A stretch of 64,000 nt of DNA from Prochlorococcus sp. AG-402-P16 (GTDB lineage: Bacteria; Cyanobacteriota; Cyanobacteriia; PCC-6307; Cyanobiaceae), in contig QCJB01000006.1 in the NCBI GenBank assembly GCA_003216295.1, positions 23,787 to 87,786 of the forward strand, in the 5' to 3' direction. Made by a program: the position numbers and the translations under genes. Positions 7,015-19,416 of the stretch are shown piece by piece (the stretch's first letter is position 1; every line of letters starts with the position of its first letter). Under the pieces are notes generated by a model that saw only the letters and a program-made list of their open reading frames with translations, did no database searches and was not told the origin of the DNA.

Positions 7015-8205
7015 ATGAGACTCTTTGCTCAATTACTCTCTATCCCTGCTGTCTTAGGTTTCATGACTCCAATTGCTGTTCAAGCAGGAGGTGAAAAGCA
7101 CCAAGGTCATCATGATCACCATGGTAGTCATATGAATATGGGAGACTCATATCCCTCAACTATGTTTATGGGTAAAACGACTTTTGTTTTGGGTGGAGTA
7201 GATGGCGTGAGCGATTCTGGAATGGGTGGAATGGGTGGGATGGGTGGAATGTCTACTACTGACGAAAAGGATGGAACAGTTTTTCATTACGATACAAAGC
7301 TAATGTTTATGACCAGTTTCACAGGTCAAGACATGCTTAAAACTGCTGTTCGTATTGGCAATTTTGGCATGATGGAACCCTTTGGAATGATGGGTGAGGC
7401 AAGATTAGATACTGCTTTCAGTAGTAATGATTCGTTAGAACTTCATAAGGCTTTTTATCAGTTTCCTGTTGGAGATGATATTCATGTAACTTTTGGTCCC
7501 AAGCTCCGCCAAGATGATTTGCTTGGAGTTTGGCCTAGTGCTTATCCAAGTGATGGAGTTTTGTTTGTCTTGAATCAGGCAGGTGCGAATGATACTTATT
7601 CCAAGAAGATGGGTGCGGGCGCAGGAATTACTTGGTCCCATAAAAAATTAGTTGCCTCTGCACTTTTCGTTTCAGAAGACGCATCAAATTCTTCGATTGG
7701 CTTTTTAGCTGATGAAGGCAAAGACCACATCACCACTCAGTTGGCATGGGTTGATGAGAGATATACTCTTGCAGCTGCATTCACACAGTCTGACAACGGG
7801 AGAACTGACAATTCTCCTGATATTAACGACTACTCCTCTTTCGGGGTCAGTGGTAGCTATCAATTTGGAGACGACTACAGCTTGAGTGGAGGGATAGGAT
7901 GGAAGAATCCTGAAAACGATGATTGTCCTGATACTTCTATGAATAAAGTTGAAGATGGAAATACATGGTCTATTGCATTTTTATGGAATAATGCGTTGAT
8001 TGAAGGTAATAAGTTTGGTTTTGGTATTGGAACAGCAGAAACTCATAGAGATGATAGTGGTTATGACGATCCTTTAGCTTGGGAAGCTTTTTACGATTTG
8101 AAAGTTAACGATAGTGTCATAGTCACCCCAGCTATCTTTGTTATCGAGAAAGATGGTAAAGAGGACGTTAATGGGGCTTTGGTGAAAACCACTTTTAAAT
8201 TCTAG
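7015..8205 (+). CDS. Outer-membrane porin-like protein with His/Met-rich mature N-terminus
   Basis: From the ATG at 7015 the protein begins with a typical signal peptide (MRLFAQLLSIPAVLGF..., cleavage after AVQA) of the type seen in picocyanobacterial porins; in-frame starts at 6976 (ATG) and 6916 (TTG) exist but would bury this peptide. The mature N-terminus is His-rich (HQGHHDHHGSHMNMGD) and is followed by a GMGGMGGMGG repeat. The remainder alternates polar and aromatic residues as in beta-barrels and ends in KTTFKF, with the terminal Phe usual for outer-membrane proteins. I see no SLH domain, unlike the larger SomA/B porins. The His/Met-rich N-terminus and the zinc genes nearby suggest metal uptake (inference). 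Confidence 0.75.
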   Translation: MRLFAQLLSIPAVLGFMTPIAVQAGGEKHQGHHDHHGSHMNMGDSYPSTMFMGKTTFVLGGVDGVSDSGMGGMGGMGGMSTTDEKDGTVFHYDTKLMFMTSFTGQDMLKTAVRIGNFGMMEPFGMMGEARLDTAFSSNDSLELHKAFYQFPVGDDIHVTFGPKLRQDDLLGVWPSAYPSDGVLFVLNQAGANDTYSKKMGAGAGITWSHKKLVASALFVSEDASNSSIGFLADEGKDHITTQLAWVDERYTLAAAFTQSDNGRTDNSPDINDYSSFGVSGSYQFGDDYSLSGGIGWKNPENDDCPDTSMNKVEDGNTWSIAFLWNNALIEGNKFGFGIGTAETHRDDSGYDDPLAWEAFYDLKVNDSVIVTPAIFVIEKDGKEDVNGALVKTTFKF

Positions 8206-8267
8206 TTTTGAAATCCCGTGAGTTCTTGAGGGTTCACTTTTAGATCAGTTGATATTCAAAAAACTTT

Positions 8268-9050
8268 CTAATAATTTTTACCGAAGTTTGATTGCTGTTT
8301 AACAAGTTCGAAGAACTCCTGCTTCAAGCTGGCATCATGGCGAAAATCACCCCTAACAATTGAGTTGATCATGCTAGTTTCAGGTTCTTTTACTCCTCTC
8401 CATTTCATACAATAATGTTGAGCTTTAACAAGTATTGCTAGACCTTTGGGTTCACATAATCGCTCTATTTCATCAGCAAGAATCATGACAGCTTCTTCTT
8501 GAATGTGTGGCCTAGAAAAGACCCAATCAGCTACTCTTGCAAATTTTGATATCCCAATAACTTTTTCTCCAGGTTTGATTCCTATCCAACAATCTCCAAG
8601 AATTGGAACAAAGTGATGAGAACATGCGGATCGAACAGTTATTGGTCCAAGTGTATAGATCTCATCTAAATTTCTATCGTTAGGAAAATTAGTTACTTTA
8701 GGTTGAGGATGATATCTGCCTTTAAATACTTCATTTAAATACATTCTGGAAACGCGTTCTGCAGTTTCTTGAGTGTTGTGGTCATTATCAACATCAATCA
8801 ATAAAGTTTTGAGTAGATCCCTAACTCTGGTTGCAACTTCTCTCTCAAGAGTTTCAAGCTCTCCTGGCTGAATGAAATCAGAAATATTATCATTTGCATG
8901 AAATCTAGCCCCATTGGCTTGTATGCGTTCACGAATTATTTCAGAGACTAATTTGCAAGAAATTTGATCTTTTAAATTATCCTTAATATTCTCATTAGGA
9001 GCTGTAGAAGTCATAACCTTTATATGTAAGGGAAAACCGATGACATACAT
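8268..9050 (-). CDS. folE: GTP cyclohydrolase I
   Basis: It converts GTP to 7,8-dihydroneopterin triphosphate, the first step of folate and pterin synthesis. Zinc ligands are visible at Cys143 and His146 (SACSHHF) and Cys214 (QHYCMKWRG), with the substrate-site stretches VIGISKFARVADW and RPHIQEE. It is 260 aa from ATG 9050; an internal Met at residue 13 is an alternative start. It converges with the porin gene. Confidence 0.95.
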   Translation of the reverse strand: MYVIGFPLHIKVMTSTAPNENIKDNLKDQISCKLVSEIIRERIQANGARFHANDNISDFIQPGELETLEREVATRVRDLLKTLLIDVDNDHNTQETAERVSRMYLNEVFKGRYHPQPKVTNFPNDRNLDEIYTLGPITVRSACSHHFVPILGDCWIGIKPGEKVIGISKFARVADWVFSRPHIQEEAVMILADEIERLCEPKGLAILVKAQHYCMKWRGVKEPETSMINSIVRGDFRHDASLKQEFFELVKQQSNFGKNY

Positions 9051-9275
9051 TTAGAGCGCTAAGACCCTAACATATCGAGATCACTTTCGTTATGAAGAGA
9101 ATACCTAAGTGCGTTTCTTAGAAGCATTAGTCACAGTTGTTGGGTAAGAGAAAGTTCTGAGTTTTTTCAACAGTTTTCAAAGTTTTTTTAATTGAGGTGG
9201 CATCTTCATTAAATGCTTTAAGTAAAAGGCTTCTTCTTTTAGTAGATTCCTCTCCTCAAACTTGTAGTGACAAGA

Positions 9276-9347
9276 TGCCGATGAGTGGAATTGAACCACC
9301 GACCTACTGGTTACGAATCAGTTGCTCTACCCCTGAGCTACACCGGC
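9276..9347 (-). tRNA. tRNA-Thr (CGU)
   Basis: The reverse strand folds as a 72-nt cloverleaf: acceptor GCCGGTG pairing with CATCGGC (one G-U), D arm with GCTCAGGGGTAGAGC, anticodon loop TTCGTAA (anticodon CGU, Thr), and T arm with GGTTCAATTCC. No CCA is encoded and the discriminator is A. The last pair of the anticodon stem is A-C rather than A-U, a small irregularity. It lies between folE and the DUF3493 gene. Confidence 0.95.
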
Positions 9348-9381
9348 ATTAGAATTAAAGTATCATCTTTCAATTTTACTT

Positions 9382-9648
9382 TTGCGTAATCCTAATAAGC
9401 CTGAATCCAATTTGGATCCTAATTTAAGATCTAGACTTTTGAAGGAGTCTAAAAATCCTTTTCGAGGATTAAGAAGAGCTGTATGGATTGCACTTTTTGG
9501 ATCTGCTGCATTAGGTTTTTTTATTATGTTTTCCAAGATAATTACCGGAGATAACGTTTCTATTAATGACTTTGCAATCCAAACGTCTGCATTATTAATC
9601 CTCGGCGTTTTGTTATTTAAGGATAGGAGTAAAGAAGTTGGCGATTAG
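9382..9648 (+). CDS. DUF3493 family small membrane protein
   Basis: 88-aa protein with the DUF3493 pattern known from cyanobacteria and from the chloroplast photosystem II accumulation factor LPA3: a charged NLRSRLLKES segment, PFRGLRR, then two membrane spans (about 33-50 and 66-78) and a short charged tail. The only start I can support is TTG at 9382. A role in photosystem assembly is known only by family association. Confidence 0.75.
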   Translation: MRNPNKPESNLDPNLRSRLLKESKNPFRGLRRAVWIALFGSAALGFFIMFSKIITGDNVSINDFAIQTSALLILGVLLFKDRSKEVGD

Positions 9649-9701
9649 CTATATCTTCAATTAACTGAATATAGTTAGCTTAAAGTTGGAATTGATAGAA
9701 C

Positions 9702-12700
9702 TTAATTGGTTAATTTTCTTCTTTGAGTTACAAGCTTGAATGCTTCTATTTGATCTCCTTCTTGCCAGTTTGCAAAACGATCGCAACCTATTCCACATTC
9801 AAAACCTGTTGAGACATCCTTAACATCATCTTTATTTCTCTTGAGAGAATCTAAATCTCCTTCAAAAACAATTTGATTTGCTCTTCTAACTCTAACTCTG
9901 CAATTACGTTGTATTTTTCCATTAGTTATATAGCATCCAGCGACTGCACTTTTCCCAATTGAAAATATTGCTCTTACCTCAGCAATCCCAAGATCTTCTT
10001 CTATCATTTCTGGTTCTAGAAGTCCTTCCATAGCTAATTGGATATCTTCTAATAATTTATAAATAACCTCATAATCTCTTACATCAACACCATTTGCATC
10101 AGCTGCACGTTTTGCACCCGATGCCATTGAAGTATTGAAGCCTACAATTACCGCTCCTGAGGCTGCTGCTAAGTCAACATCAGTTTCGGTTATTTCTCCA
10201 GGAGCTGATAGCAAAACTCTAACTTGCACCTCGTCTTTAGGTAATTGTTCCAGAGATCCTAAAATTGCTTCTAAGCTGCCTTGCACATCAGCTTTAAGAA
10301 TTATATTGAGCTCTTTAAGTTCACCTTCGCTAGCTTGGCCAGACATTGCTGCAAGAGAAACTCGCCTAGAAGCCATTTGTTGAGCAAGTCTTGCAGCGCG
10401 AGCGTCTGTAGCTCGTTCTCCAACTACAGATCTTGCTGCTTTTTCATCTGGATATACCTCAAACTCGTCGCCTGCAGTTGGAACTTCACTGAACCCAAGA
10501 GCTTCTAATGGACAGGATGGACCAGCTTCTTTAAGTCTATTCCCATTCTCATCAACCATTGCACGTACTTTGCCTAGTACTGGACCTGCGGCTACTACAT
10601 CTCCAGATTTAAGAGTACCGTTTTGAACTAGTAATGTTGCGACTGGACCTTTGGCTTTATCTAAGTGGGCTTCTATTACGGTTCCTTTTGCCAATCTTTC
10701 AGGATTTGCTTGTAAATCTTCTACTTCAGTTACAAGCAAAACCATTTCTAGAAGTTTTTCAATGTTTTCTCCTTTAACAGCACTGACAGGGACCATTACG
10801 ACATCTCCTCCCCATTCTTCGGATAATAAATCTTGCTCTGACAACTCTTGTTTAACTCTGTCAGGAGATGCTCCCTCTTTATCAATCTTATTAATTGCGA
10901 CGACGATAGGAACTTTAGCTGCTCTTGCATGGCTTATAGCCTCAAGCGTTTGAGGCCTAACACCGTCATCAGCAGCTACAACCAAAATTGCTACATCAGT
11001 GACTCTAGTGCCTCGAGCTCTCATTGCTGTGAAGGCTTCATGGCCAGGAGTATCTAAAAAAGTTAGTTTTTTAGTTGATCCGTCATGCTCAGTCTCAATT
11101 TGATAAGCACCAATATGTTGAGTAATACCTCCTGCTTCTCCTGCGGCAACTCTTGCCTTTCTTATTGCATCTAGTAATGATGTTTTCCCATGGTCAACAT
11201 GCCCCATGACAGTAACAACAGGAGGCCGTCTTATCAAATGATTTAAATCTCCTTCCTCGATCATTTCTCCAGTCTTTTTAGCTGCTTCTTCAATATCATC
11301 TTGGAGTACAGGTACTCCGAACTCCTCTGCAACTGTCTCGATAGTCGCTAGATCTAAGGATTGAGTTACCGTGGCAGTAATTCCTTTGAAAAATAAAGAC
11401 TTTATGATTTCAGAGCTTTCGACACTTAACTTGTCAGCGAGTTCTTGAACTGTAAGATTATCTTCTGGAACTACTATCATTTCTGGCCTTACAAGCTTTG
11501 CCTCTCTGGCGGCTCTTAATTCCATTGCGCGTCTTCGTTGTCTTTGTCGAGTTGTTTCTTTTTTTCGTTTTTTGAGAGCAGTTAAAGGTTTTCCATTATT
11601 TTTCTTACCTGACTTGGGTTTCGATGGTCTGGCTAAGCTAGCCGATAGAACCACTGCTTGTTGTTCTCCAGCAAATCCACTCGTTTCAGTGGTTAGAGCA
11701 TCATCATTTTCTCCAATAATGTGAACTTTTTGGCGTTGTTTTTGTGGAGATTTATTTCTTAAAGCATCTAGTTTTGCACTGTCATCCCAATCAGGCCTGC
11801 CTGACTTTCTTGGGACCGGAGTGCTTCCAGGTCTATGAGGAGGCTTTTTAGGAGCGGCTGGAGTGGGCCTATTTACTGGTGGCCTTGCGCTATCAGAGCC
11901 TTCTCGTTTTGATTTGGCATTTGTTGGTGTATCTGTTCTTCTTTGAGGGGGGGGGGTTGGCCTTGCTTGAGGTTTTTGCAGTTGCATTAATTCACTTGGT
12001 GCAACTGGCTTTCTCATCCCAGACGGAACTCCAGGACGATTATTAGTACGAGAAGGACTTCCAGAAGTTCTATTAGGAACTCCAGGCCTATTTTGACCGC
12101 CTCCTCTGCCTGGAGAACCAGTTCGAGGAGGTCCTCCAGCAGTCCGACTATTGAATTGACGGTTTTGAGCTTGAATAGGCCTATTAGGAGCACCACCTCG
12201 GTTAGAACCTTGCTTGCTAGGAGCGCCTGGACGAGTTGGACCTCCTACTCGGTTATTTGATATGGGTCGATTTGGTAATCCTTGTCGATTTACGGTTCCT
12301 GGCCTTTTTGGCGCTCCAGGTCTTGAGGGTATTGTTGGCTTATTTGTTAAGTCATTATTTTGGGATTTGTTTAAAGGTTTTTCCCTTCGAATGGGAGCTC
12401 CAACAAGTTCCAGTGTGCTCCCTCTCTTAGGGGGCTGTGGAGACTTTGATGGTGCATTTTGTATAGGTTGATTTTTAATCCGTTGAGGATTATTAAGGGG
12501 GGCAACTTTCTGTGGTGAAATATTATTTTGTTTTGCTTTGGGTCTCTGATTATTGATTGGAGGTTGTTTTTTATCTTGAATGTTTAACTGGGGTCTACTT
12601 GGAGGAGCTAATGGAGGCTTTGGTCGTGGGCGATTAGTTAATTCTGCTTTATTAATTGGTTGGTTGGTTGGTCCAGACTTTTTTTGTTGAATATTTAACT

Positions 12701-13250
12701 GACTAGATTTGTTTTGTTCGGGAATAATTAAGTTCTTCTTTGCCTGATCTCCATCTCTAGAAATACTTGGTTTATTTTCTTCTCTTGGTTGAGGGGGGAG
12801 AGGCTTATTTGGCTTAGAAGGGGCAGTTATTTGTTTTTCAGTTGATTTATTTTGTAATAGTTGAGGGTTTCTAATAGAAGAAGGGGCATTTGGAGATTCA
12901 ATTAAAGTTTGAGTAGGTTTTTGAGGGACTTTTAGGGTTGATTTGGTATGAGCTGATCTATTTGGAGTCCTTTGCTTTATTTCTGGCTTTTGAGCTTTTT
13001 GTGTTTTGGAAGGACTTTTTTTAACTGAAAGGATTTCTTTTTCTAGTTTTTCAGTTGGTTTCTTTATTTTACTAGTCCCAGAATTCTTTTTCAGAAAATC
13101 TTTAATTCGGTTCGCTTCAAGATTGCTAATTGAACTGCTATGACTCTTTGCTGCAATAGCAAGTTTCCTAGCTGCGTCTAGCACATCTTTATTGTCAAGG
13201 CTCAAGTCCTTAGACAATTCATAAATTCTGATTTTGCCGCTGCTGGTCAT
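9702..13250 (-). CDS. infB: Translation initiation factor IF-2
   Basis: GTPase that places fMet-tRNA on the 30S subunit. The first half (about residues 55-510) is a low-complexity Pro/Asn/Lys/Arg/Gln-rich linker with RPG and NRPG repeats, which explains the unusual 1182-aa length. The IF2 N-terminal fold follows (VQELADKL near 605), then the G domain with GHVDHGKT (about 682), DTPGHE and NKID, then domains II-IV to the C-terminus. The gene starts with ATG 13250 after an N-terminal IF2_N-like segment ([20 protein letters not shown]). It is the last gene of the rimP-nusA-ylxR-infB operon. The linker contains a C10 homopolymer. Confidence 0.97.
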   Translation of the reverse strand: MTSSGKIRIYELSKDLSLDNKDVLDAARKLAIAAKSHSSSISNLEANRIKDFLKKNSGTSKIKKPTEKLEKEILSVKKSPSKTQKAQKPEIKQRTPNRSAHTKSTLKVPQKPTQTLIESPNAPSSIRNPQLLQNKSTEKQITAPSKPNKPLPPQPREENKPSISRDGDQAKKNLIIPEQNKSSQLNIQQKKSGPTNQPINKAELTNRPRPKPPLAPPSRPQLNIQDKKQPPINNQRPKAKQNNISPQKVAPLNNPQRIKNQPIQNAPSKSPQPPKRGSTLELVGAPIRREKPLNKSQNNDLTNKPTIPSRPGAPKRPGTVNRQGLPNRPISNNRVGGPTRPGAPSKQGSNRGGAPNRPIQAQNRQFNSRTAGGPPRTGSPGRGGGQNRPGVPNRTSGSPSRTNNRPGVPSGMRKPVAPSELMQLQKPQARPTPPPQRRTDTPTNAKSKREGSDSARPPVNRPTPAAPKKPPHRPGSTPVPRKSGRPDWDDSAKLDALRNKSPQKQRQKVHIIGENDDALTTETSGFAGEQQAVVLSASLARPSKPKSGKKNNGKPLTALKKRKKETTRQRQRRRAMELRAAREAKLVRPEMIVVPEDNLTVQELADKLSVESSEIIKSLFFKGITATVTQSLDLATIETVAEEFGVPVLQDDIEEAAKKTGEMIEEGDLNHLIRRPPVVTVMGHVDHGKTSLLDAIRKARVAAGEAGGITQHIGAYQIETEHDGSTKKLTFLDTPGHEAFTAMRARGTRVTDVAILVVAADDGVRPQTLEAISHARAAKVPIVVAINKIDKEGASPDRVKQELSEQDLLSEEWGGDVVMVPVSAVKGENIEKLLEMVLLVTEVEDLQANPERLAKGTVIEAHLDKAKGPVATLLVQNGTLKSGDVVAAGPVLGKVRAMVDENGNRLKEAGPSCPLEALGFSEVPTAGDEFEVYPDEKAARSVVGERATDARAARLAQQMASRRVSLAAMSGQASEGELKELNIILKADVQGSLEAILGSLEQLPKDEVQVRVLLSAPGEITETDVDLAAASGAVIVGFNTSMASGAKRAADANGVDVRDYEVIYKLLEDIQLAMEGLLEPEMIEEDLGIAEVRAIFSIGKSAVAGCYITNGKIQRNCRVRVRRANQIVFEGDLDSLKRNKDDVKDVSTGFECGIGCDRFANWQEGDQIEAFKLVTQRRKLTN
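11947..11956. repeat. 10-nt G/C homopolymer inside infB
   Basis: Ten consecutive G on the plus strand (C10 in the coding strand) encode part of the TPPP stretch in the IF2 linker. The frame is intact across it. Such a run is striking in AT-rich DNA and is prone to replication or transcription slippage. Confidence 0.9.
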
Positions 13251-13310
13251 TAATGTTGTGCTTGAACTATGGATTTGGTTTTTGAGTTAATTTATATCTC
13301 TTCATCCTCA

Positions 13311-13586
13311 TCATGCCTCAGTATCTGAATCAATGCAGGTATTAAGTTGTTTTTGGAGCATATTGAAAACGCTTGAACAAACATTACATCTCAAGGCTTT
13401 TTGCAATCGTTTTCGCTTCCAAGCTTCTTCAAGGCATGATTCAGTTCGACAGACATAAGCTGATCTTCCCATTCCTCCGTAGAGAACTACTCCATTCTGA
13501 AAATCTCTTGTAACTCTTAAGAGGTACTTGCGATCAAGAACTTTCTTGCAAGCTACACATCTACGCAGAATGGGACTTTGACTCAC
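13311..13586 (-). CDS. ylxR: YlxR/DUF448 family RNA-binding protein
   Basis: Small protein of the nusA-infB operon. It starts SQSPILRRCVACKKV with the family's R.C..C motif and a later GR.AYVC segment. The GTG start at 13586 overlaps the nusA stop (GTGA), implying translational coupling. The family is thought to bind RNA, and in some bacteria it modulates RNase P or transcription. At 91 aa it has the usual length. Confidence 0.9.
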   Translation of the reverse strand: MSQSPILRRCVACKKVLDRKYLLRVTRDFQNGVVLYGGMGRSAYVCRTESCLEEAWKRKRLQKALRCNVCSSVFNMLQKQLNTCIDSDTEA

Positions 13587-15022
13587 CGCGTTCCTTCCTC
13601 TTCATCAATTTCTTCATTTTGACTAAATTCTTTATCTTCAGGGGATTTCTCAAGGTTACTTTCAGGAGGTGTGATTTCTGAATCATCAGAGTTAATCTCT
13701 GTTGATTGTTCATCTGGGAACTCCTCTTCGTCTTCTGGTAAAGGATAAAGCTGTCTTAATCGTTCATCTTCCTCGGCTCTTGCAGCTTGCTCTGCTTCCA
13801 ATCTTTGCTCAGCTTCTCTTTGTAAAGACTCTTCTTCTTCTCTTTGAGTAATCAGCTCAGCAACTTCAGAATCTTCCGCTTCTTGATCATATTCCTGAGA
13901 ATTCTTTATATCTATTTTCCACCCAGTAAGCCTTGCGGCCAATCTTACATTTTGCCCTTCACGACCAATGGCAAGACTAAGTTGATCTGGAGGGACTAAA
14001 ACATGAGCATGCTGACCTTCAGGATCGACAAGTCTAACTACCTCAACTCTTGCGGGGCTTAATGAATTGCAAATATATTGAATAGGGTCAGATGACCATC
14101 GGATTACATCTATTTTTTCGCCGCGAAGTTCATTTACTACTTGTTGAATTCGAGCTCCCCTAGCACCTATACAAGCGCCTACTGGATCGACTTCTCTTTC
14201 AATGCTATCCACAGCTACTTTGGTTCTCGGACCAACAGCTCTTGAAGGAGGATTTGCTTCACGAGCAACAGCAACAATACGAACTGAACCCTCTTGAATT
14301 TCGGGAACTTCATTTTCAAATAAATAAACAACGAGTCCTGCGTTTGATCTGCTTACAAAAAGCTGGGGTCCTCGTCTTGGGACTTCACTAACTTCTTTAA
14401 GGAAAACTTTAAATGTTGCATTTGCTCGATAATTATCATTTGGTAATTGGTCTCGCCTTGGGAGTTCTGCCTCTACTTCTGGTCTTCCTAGACCTGAACT
14501 AACTGCCATGATCACTGATTGCCTCTCAAATCTGATTACTCTTGCTGTTAAAACAGGATCTTCTAAATCAGCAAATTCTTCTTGAATCATTCTTCTTTGC
14601 TGGTCTCTCAATTTTTGAGCCAAAACTTGTTTAGTTGTAGCCGCAGCCATTCTTCCGAAATCTTCTTTTTCGGGGGTCACATCTAGTACTACCGTGTCTC
14701 CCACTTGAGCATCATCAGCAACTTGCATAACTTCTGCTATTGCTATTTGATGATCTTCACTCTCTACTTCTTCGACAATGATTTTGCTTGCTAGGACCCT
14801 ATAGCCTTCTTCATCTAAATCAAGACCCACATCAAAATTACTGAAGTAGTCCTCTTCGAATGGATCTTCACTAATGCCTAAGTAAAGAGTTTTTCGATAT
14901 CTTTCGTAACCTTTAAGTAGAGCTTCTCTTAAGGCAGCTTCAACAACTTGTGATGGAAGCTTTTTTTCCTCACTTATGTCTTCGATTAAGTTATTTAAGC
15001 CAGGGAGTAGAACAAGAGCCAT
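13583..15022 (-). CDS. nusA: Transcription elongation/termination factor NusA
   Basis: It binds RNA polymerase and controls pausing, termination and antitermination. The protein has the NusA N-terminal domain, an S1 domain (about 135-200) and two KH domains with GACIGARGARIQ (about 280-292) and AIGREGQNVRLAARL. It lacks the C-terminal acidic repeats of E. coli and instead has a Glu/Asp-rich disordered tail (about 385-479), as in other cyanobacteria. It lies between rimP and ylxR. Confidence 0.96.
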   Translation of the reverse strand: MALVLLPGLNNLIEDISEEKKLPSQVVEAALREALLKGYERYRKTLYLGISEDPFEEDYFSNFDVGLDLDEEGYRVLASKIIVEEVESEDHQIAIAEVMQVADDAQVGDTVVLDVTPEKEDFGRMAAATTKQVLAQKLRDQQRRMIQEEFADLEDPVLTARVIRFERQSVIMAVSSGLGRPEVEAELPRRDQLPNDNYRANATFKVFLKEVSEVPRRGPQLFVSRSNAGLVVYLFENEVPEIQEGSVRIVAVAREANPPSRAVGPRTKVAVDSIEREVDPVGACIGARGARIQQVVNELRGEKIDVIRWSSDPIQYICNSLSPARVEVVRLVDPEGQHAHVLVPPDQLSLAIGREGQNVRLAARLTGWKIDIKNSQEYDQEAEDSEVAELITQREEEESLQREAEQRLEAEQAARAEEDERLRQLYPLPEDEEEFPDEQSTEINSDDSEITPPESNLEKSPEDKEFSQNEEIDEEEGTR

Positions 15023-15077
15023 CGAGGATGGGATATGGAGATGTGAATGATTGGATTAGATAGTTAATATCTAGATT

Positions 15078-15545
15078 TTAACCAGAAGGTGTTGTAAGTC
15101 GGACTTCGATAACATCCTCAACTGGGATTCGTTGGATTTTCCCCTTTTGATTTATCTGTAATTCATTATCAGCCCTTTTTAGAAGCAAACCAACTGTTTG
15201 TTGTTCAATTTTTTTTAAATCCTGATAAGTAACTTTAATTGGAAAACCTTTGAAGATTTCAAAATCTTTGTTTTCAGTTAAAATTTCTCCAACTCCCTCG
15301 CTGCTTATTTCTAAAGTAAAAGGCCTATTTAAAATTGATGAGTTCTCAATTTCTTCATCTAAAAGATTACTAAGGATAGTGCAATCATTAATAGTGACCT
15401 TTTTATTATGGGCTTTGTGGCGGATATTTATTTGAATTAATAAAGGATTAGAATTCAACATCTTGAAAGCAGTTACATCAAAGCCATTTTTAAAAGCTGA
15501 CTTTGAAGCGATGTCTCTTAAATCTTTAATGGTTTGATTAGACAA
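15078..15545 (-). CDS. rimP: Ribosome maturation factor RimP
   Basis: It assists maturation of the 30S subunit. The 155-aa sequence carries the family pattern: an N-terminal domain with VTINDCTILSNLLDEE and the LEISSEGVGE segment (usually LEVSSPG), then a C-terminal SH3-like domain ending IEVRLTTPSG. It is the first gene of the nusA-infB operon. The start appears to be TTG at 15545, close behind a small hairpin (15561-15577). Confidence 0.9.
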   Translation of the reverse strand: MSNQTIKDLRDIASKSAFKNGFDVTAFKMLNSNPLLIQINIRHKAHNKKVTINDCTILSNLLDEEIENSSILNRPFTLEISSEGVGEILTENKDFEIFKGFPIKVTYQDLKKIEQQTVGLLLKRADNELQINQKGKIQRIPVEDVIEVRLTTPSG

Positions 15546-16870
<1,325 letters not shown>

Positions 16871-16906
16871 AAATCTTGCTACTGTCACTTGAAAAGGGAT
16901 GACTAA

Positions 16907-17617
16907 ATGGATCTTCAAACTCAAATGAAAAAAGCGGTAGCTCAAGCTGCTGTAGATCAAATTGAAAATGGAATGGTTCTTGGCCTAGGTTCAGGTTCAA
17001 CTGCAGCTTTGATGATTGAGGCTCTTGGCCAGAAAATTAAATCAGGTTCAATTAGGGATGTTGTTGGAGTTACAACTTCTTTTCAAGGCGAAGTTCTAGC
17101 TAGTGAATTAGGAATTCCATTAAAAACTCTTTCTGCAGTTTCAAAGATTGACTTGGCAATTGATGGAGCAGATGAAGTTGACCCAAGTTTTCAATTAATT
17201 AAAGGTGGAGGGGCATGTCATGTGCAGGAAAAACTTGTCGCTGCTTTGGCTGAGAAATTTATAGTAGTAGTTGATTCATCCAAAATTGTTGAAAAATTGA
17301 ACCTTGATTTCAAATTACCGGTAGAAGTTCTTCCCTCTGCTTGGAAACAAGTTCAAAAAACATTGGGAAATATGGGGGGATTAGGAGATTTAAGGATGGC
17401 GCAAAAAAAAGCTGGACCTGTGGTGACTGATCAAGGGAACCTCATACTTGATTTGACCTTTAAAAATGGTATTGATCAGCCTAAGATTCTTGAATATCAG
17501 ATTAATAATATTCCTGGCGTTCTTGAAAATGGACTTTTTGTAGACCTTACTGATGAAGTACTAGTGGGGAAGATAAAGAATGGAGTTGTGGAGGTTGATT
17601 CTCTTAAGAAAGTTTAG
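16907..17617 (+). CDS. rpiA: Ribose-5-phosphate isomerase A
   Basis: It interconverts ribose-5-phosphate and ribulose-5-phosphate in the Calvin cycle and pentose phosphate pathway. Family motifs are GLGSGSTA (about 25-32), the catalytic DGADEVD (about 85-91), and [11 protein letters not shown]. It is 236 aa, full length, starting at ATG 16907 after a GGGATGA-like RBS. Its 3' end overlaps the converging hisD by 14 bp. Confidence 0.96.
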   Translation: MDLQTQMKKAVAQAAVDQIENGMVLGLGSGSTAALMIEALGQKIKSGSIRDVVGVTTSFQGEVLASELGIPLKTLSAVSKIDLAIDGADEVDPSFQLIKGGGACHVQEKLVAALAEKFIVVVDSSKIVEKLNLDFKLPVEVLPSAWKQVQKTLGNMGGLGDLRMAQKKAGPVVTDQGNLILDLTFKNGIDQPKILEYQINNIPGVLENGLFVDLTDEVLVGKIKNGVVEVDSLKKV

Positions 17618-18953
17618 AATCTCTAATTTTTATTGATTCGGCATGACTATGTAAACCCTCGCTTTGCGCCAGTTCTATAACTGAATTTTTTGTTTCATTA
17701 AAGGCTTCTTTAGAAAAATCTATTAATGACGTATTTTTCATAAATGTTTCGACTCCAAGAGCGCTTGAAAACCTGGCAGTGCCTGAGGTGGGAAGAGTAT
17801 GATTCGGACCACCAAGATAGTCACCTATGGCTTCTGGGCTCCAAGACCCTATAAATATGGCCCCCGCATTTTTGATGCTTTCTGATAATTTTTTAGGATT
17901 TTCTACAAGTAATTCAAGATGTTCTGGTGCAAAGCTATCGCTCAATTCTGTACAAGCATCTAAGTTGTCACAAATAATGATTAAACCCCAATCCTTTATT
18001 GATTTTTTGCATATGTCTAATCTTGGATGATTGACTAATTGACGTTCAATTTCGTGTGGTAGTTTTTCAGCTAATTTTTTATCTGTTGTTATTAATATTG
18101 CTGAGGCCAGTGGATCATGTTCTGCTTGCGCAAGCATGTCTGATGCAACATGTTCCAACTTTGCAGAGTTATCAGCGATTATTAAAACTTCACTTGGACC
18201 AGCCAATGAATCAATTCCTACTTTCCCGTACACATGTTTCTTAGCCAAAGTTACATAAATATTTCCTGGTCCAGTAATTACATCTACTTTAGGAATTGAT
18301 TGAGTTCCATTGGCAAGTGCTCCAATGGCCTGAGCTCCTCCAATACGAAAAACTTTATTGATTCCTACGATGTGAGCTGCAGCTAAAACAGTTGTATTGA
18401 TTTCTCCGAAAGAATTTGCAGGAGAAACCATTATTGTTTGATTTACACCTGCAACATTTGCAGGAATAGCATTCATTAGAACAGTGCTTGGATATGCAGC
18501 TCTTCCACCAGGAATATATATCCCAGCTCTTTCAACTGAACTCCATCTTCTTCCTAGCGATTCTCCATGAGGTCCAATGTAAGAAATATTTTTCGGTACT
18601 TGAAGACTATGAAAATTTTCAATTCTTTTTTTTGCAACTAATAGTGCATCTTGCAGAGATTTAGGAGTCTTTTCCCAAGCATTCAATATTGAATCTGTTG
18701 AAACCTGCAATGGTTCAGGAACAAATCCATCAAAGCGTTGAGTGTATTGCTTGAGAGCCTCGTCACCTCTCTCTTTTACGTTCTCAAGAATATCTTTAAC
18801 TACTTTGATTGCTTTTTCTTGAACCGCGCCAGATGTTCTATTGGTAATTCTTTTGAGTTGAAGCTTAGCGTTGTCAGCATCTGAGACTATTTTGATAATA
18901 CATTCTTCAGAAAAGGTTTTTTCAACCCAATCTTTATTGATTATTTCCATCAT
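17604..18953 (-). CDS. hisD: Histidinol dehydrogenase
   Basis: It catalyses the last two steps of histidine synthesis (histidinol to histidine, NAD+-dependent, zinc-containing). The sequence shows the family signature region ([18 protein letters not shown] and [10 protein letters not shown]), the catalytic FAPEHLELL with Glu/His, and [10 protein letters not shown] near the C-terminus. At 449 aa it is full length. Its stop overlaps the end of rpiA; it is divergent from rpsT. Met2 is an equally good start. Confidence 0.96.
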   Translation of the reverse strand: MMEIINKDWVEKTFSEECIIKIVSDADNAKLQLKRITNRTSGAVQEKAIKVVKDILENVKERGDEALKQYTQRFDGFVPEPLQVSTDSILNAWEKTPKSLQDALLVAKKRIENFHSLQVPKNISYIGPHGESLGRRWSSVERAGIYIPGGRAAYPSTVLMNAIPANVAGVNQTIMVSPANSFGEINTTVLAAAHIVGINKVFRIGGAQAIGALANGTQSIPKVDVITGPGNIYVTLAKKHVYGKVGIDSLAGPSEVLIIADNSAKLEHVASDMLAQAEHDPLASAILITTDKKLAEKLPHEIERQLVNHPRLDICKKSIKDWGLIIICDNLDACTELSDSFAPEHLELLVENPKKLSESIKNAGAIFIGSWSPEAIGDYLGGPNHTLPTSGTARFSSALGVETFMKNTSLIDFSKEAFNETKNSVIELAQSEGLHSHAESIKIRDSKLS

Positions 18954-18980
18954 GAACTTTTGGTTATTGGTCCAATTTGA

Positions 18981-19367
<387 letters not shown>

Positions 19368-19416
19368 GAACAAATAATCTAGAATTTAAAATAGAAATTC
19401 CACATTATTTTCTATT

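Noticed and set aside
12214..12471. Plus-strand open frames opposite the IF2 linker
   Set aside because: They arise from the repetitive Pro/Arg/Gly coding of infB; no independent evidence for a gene.
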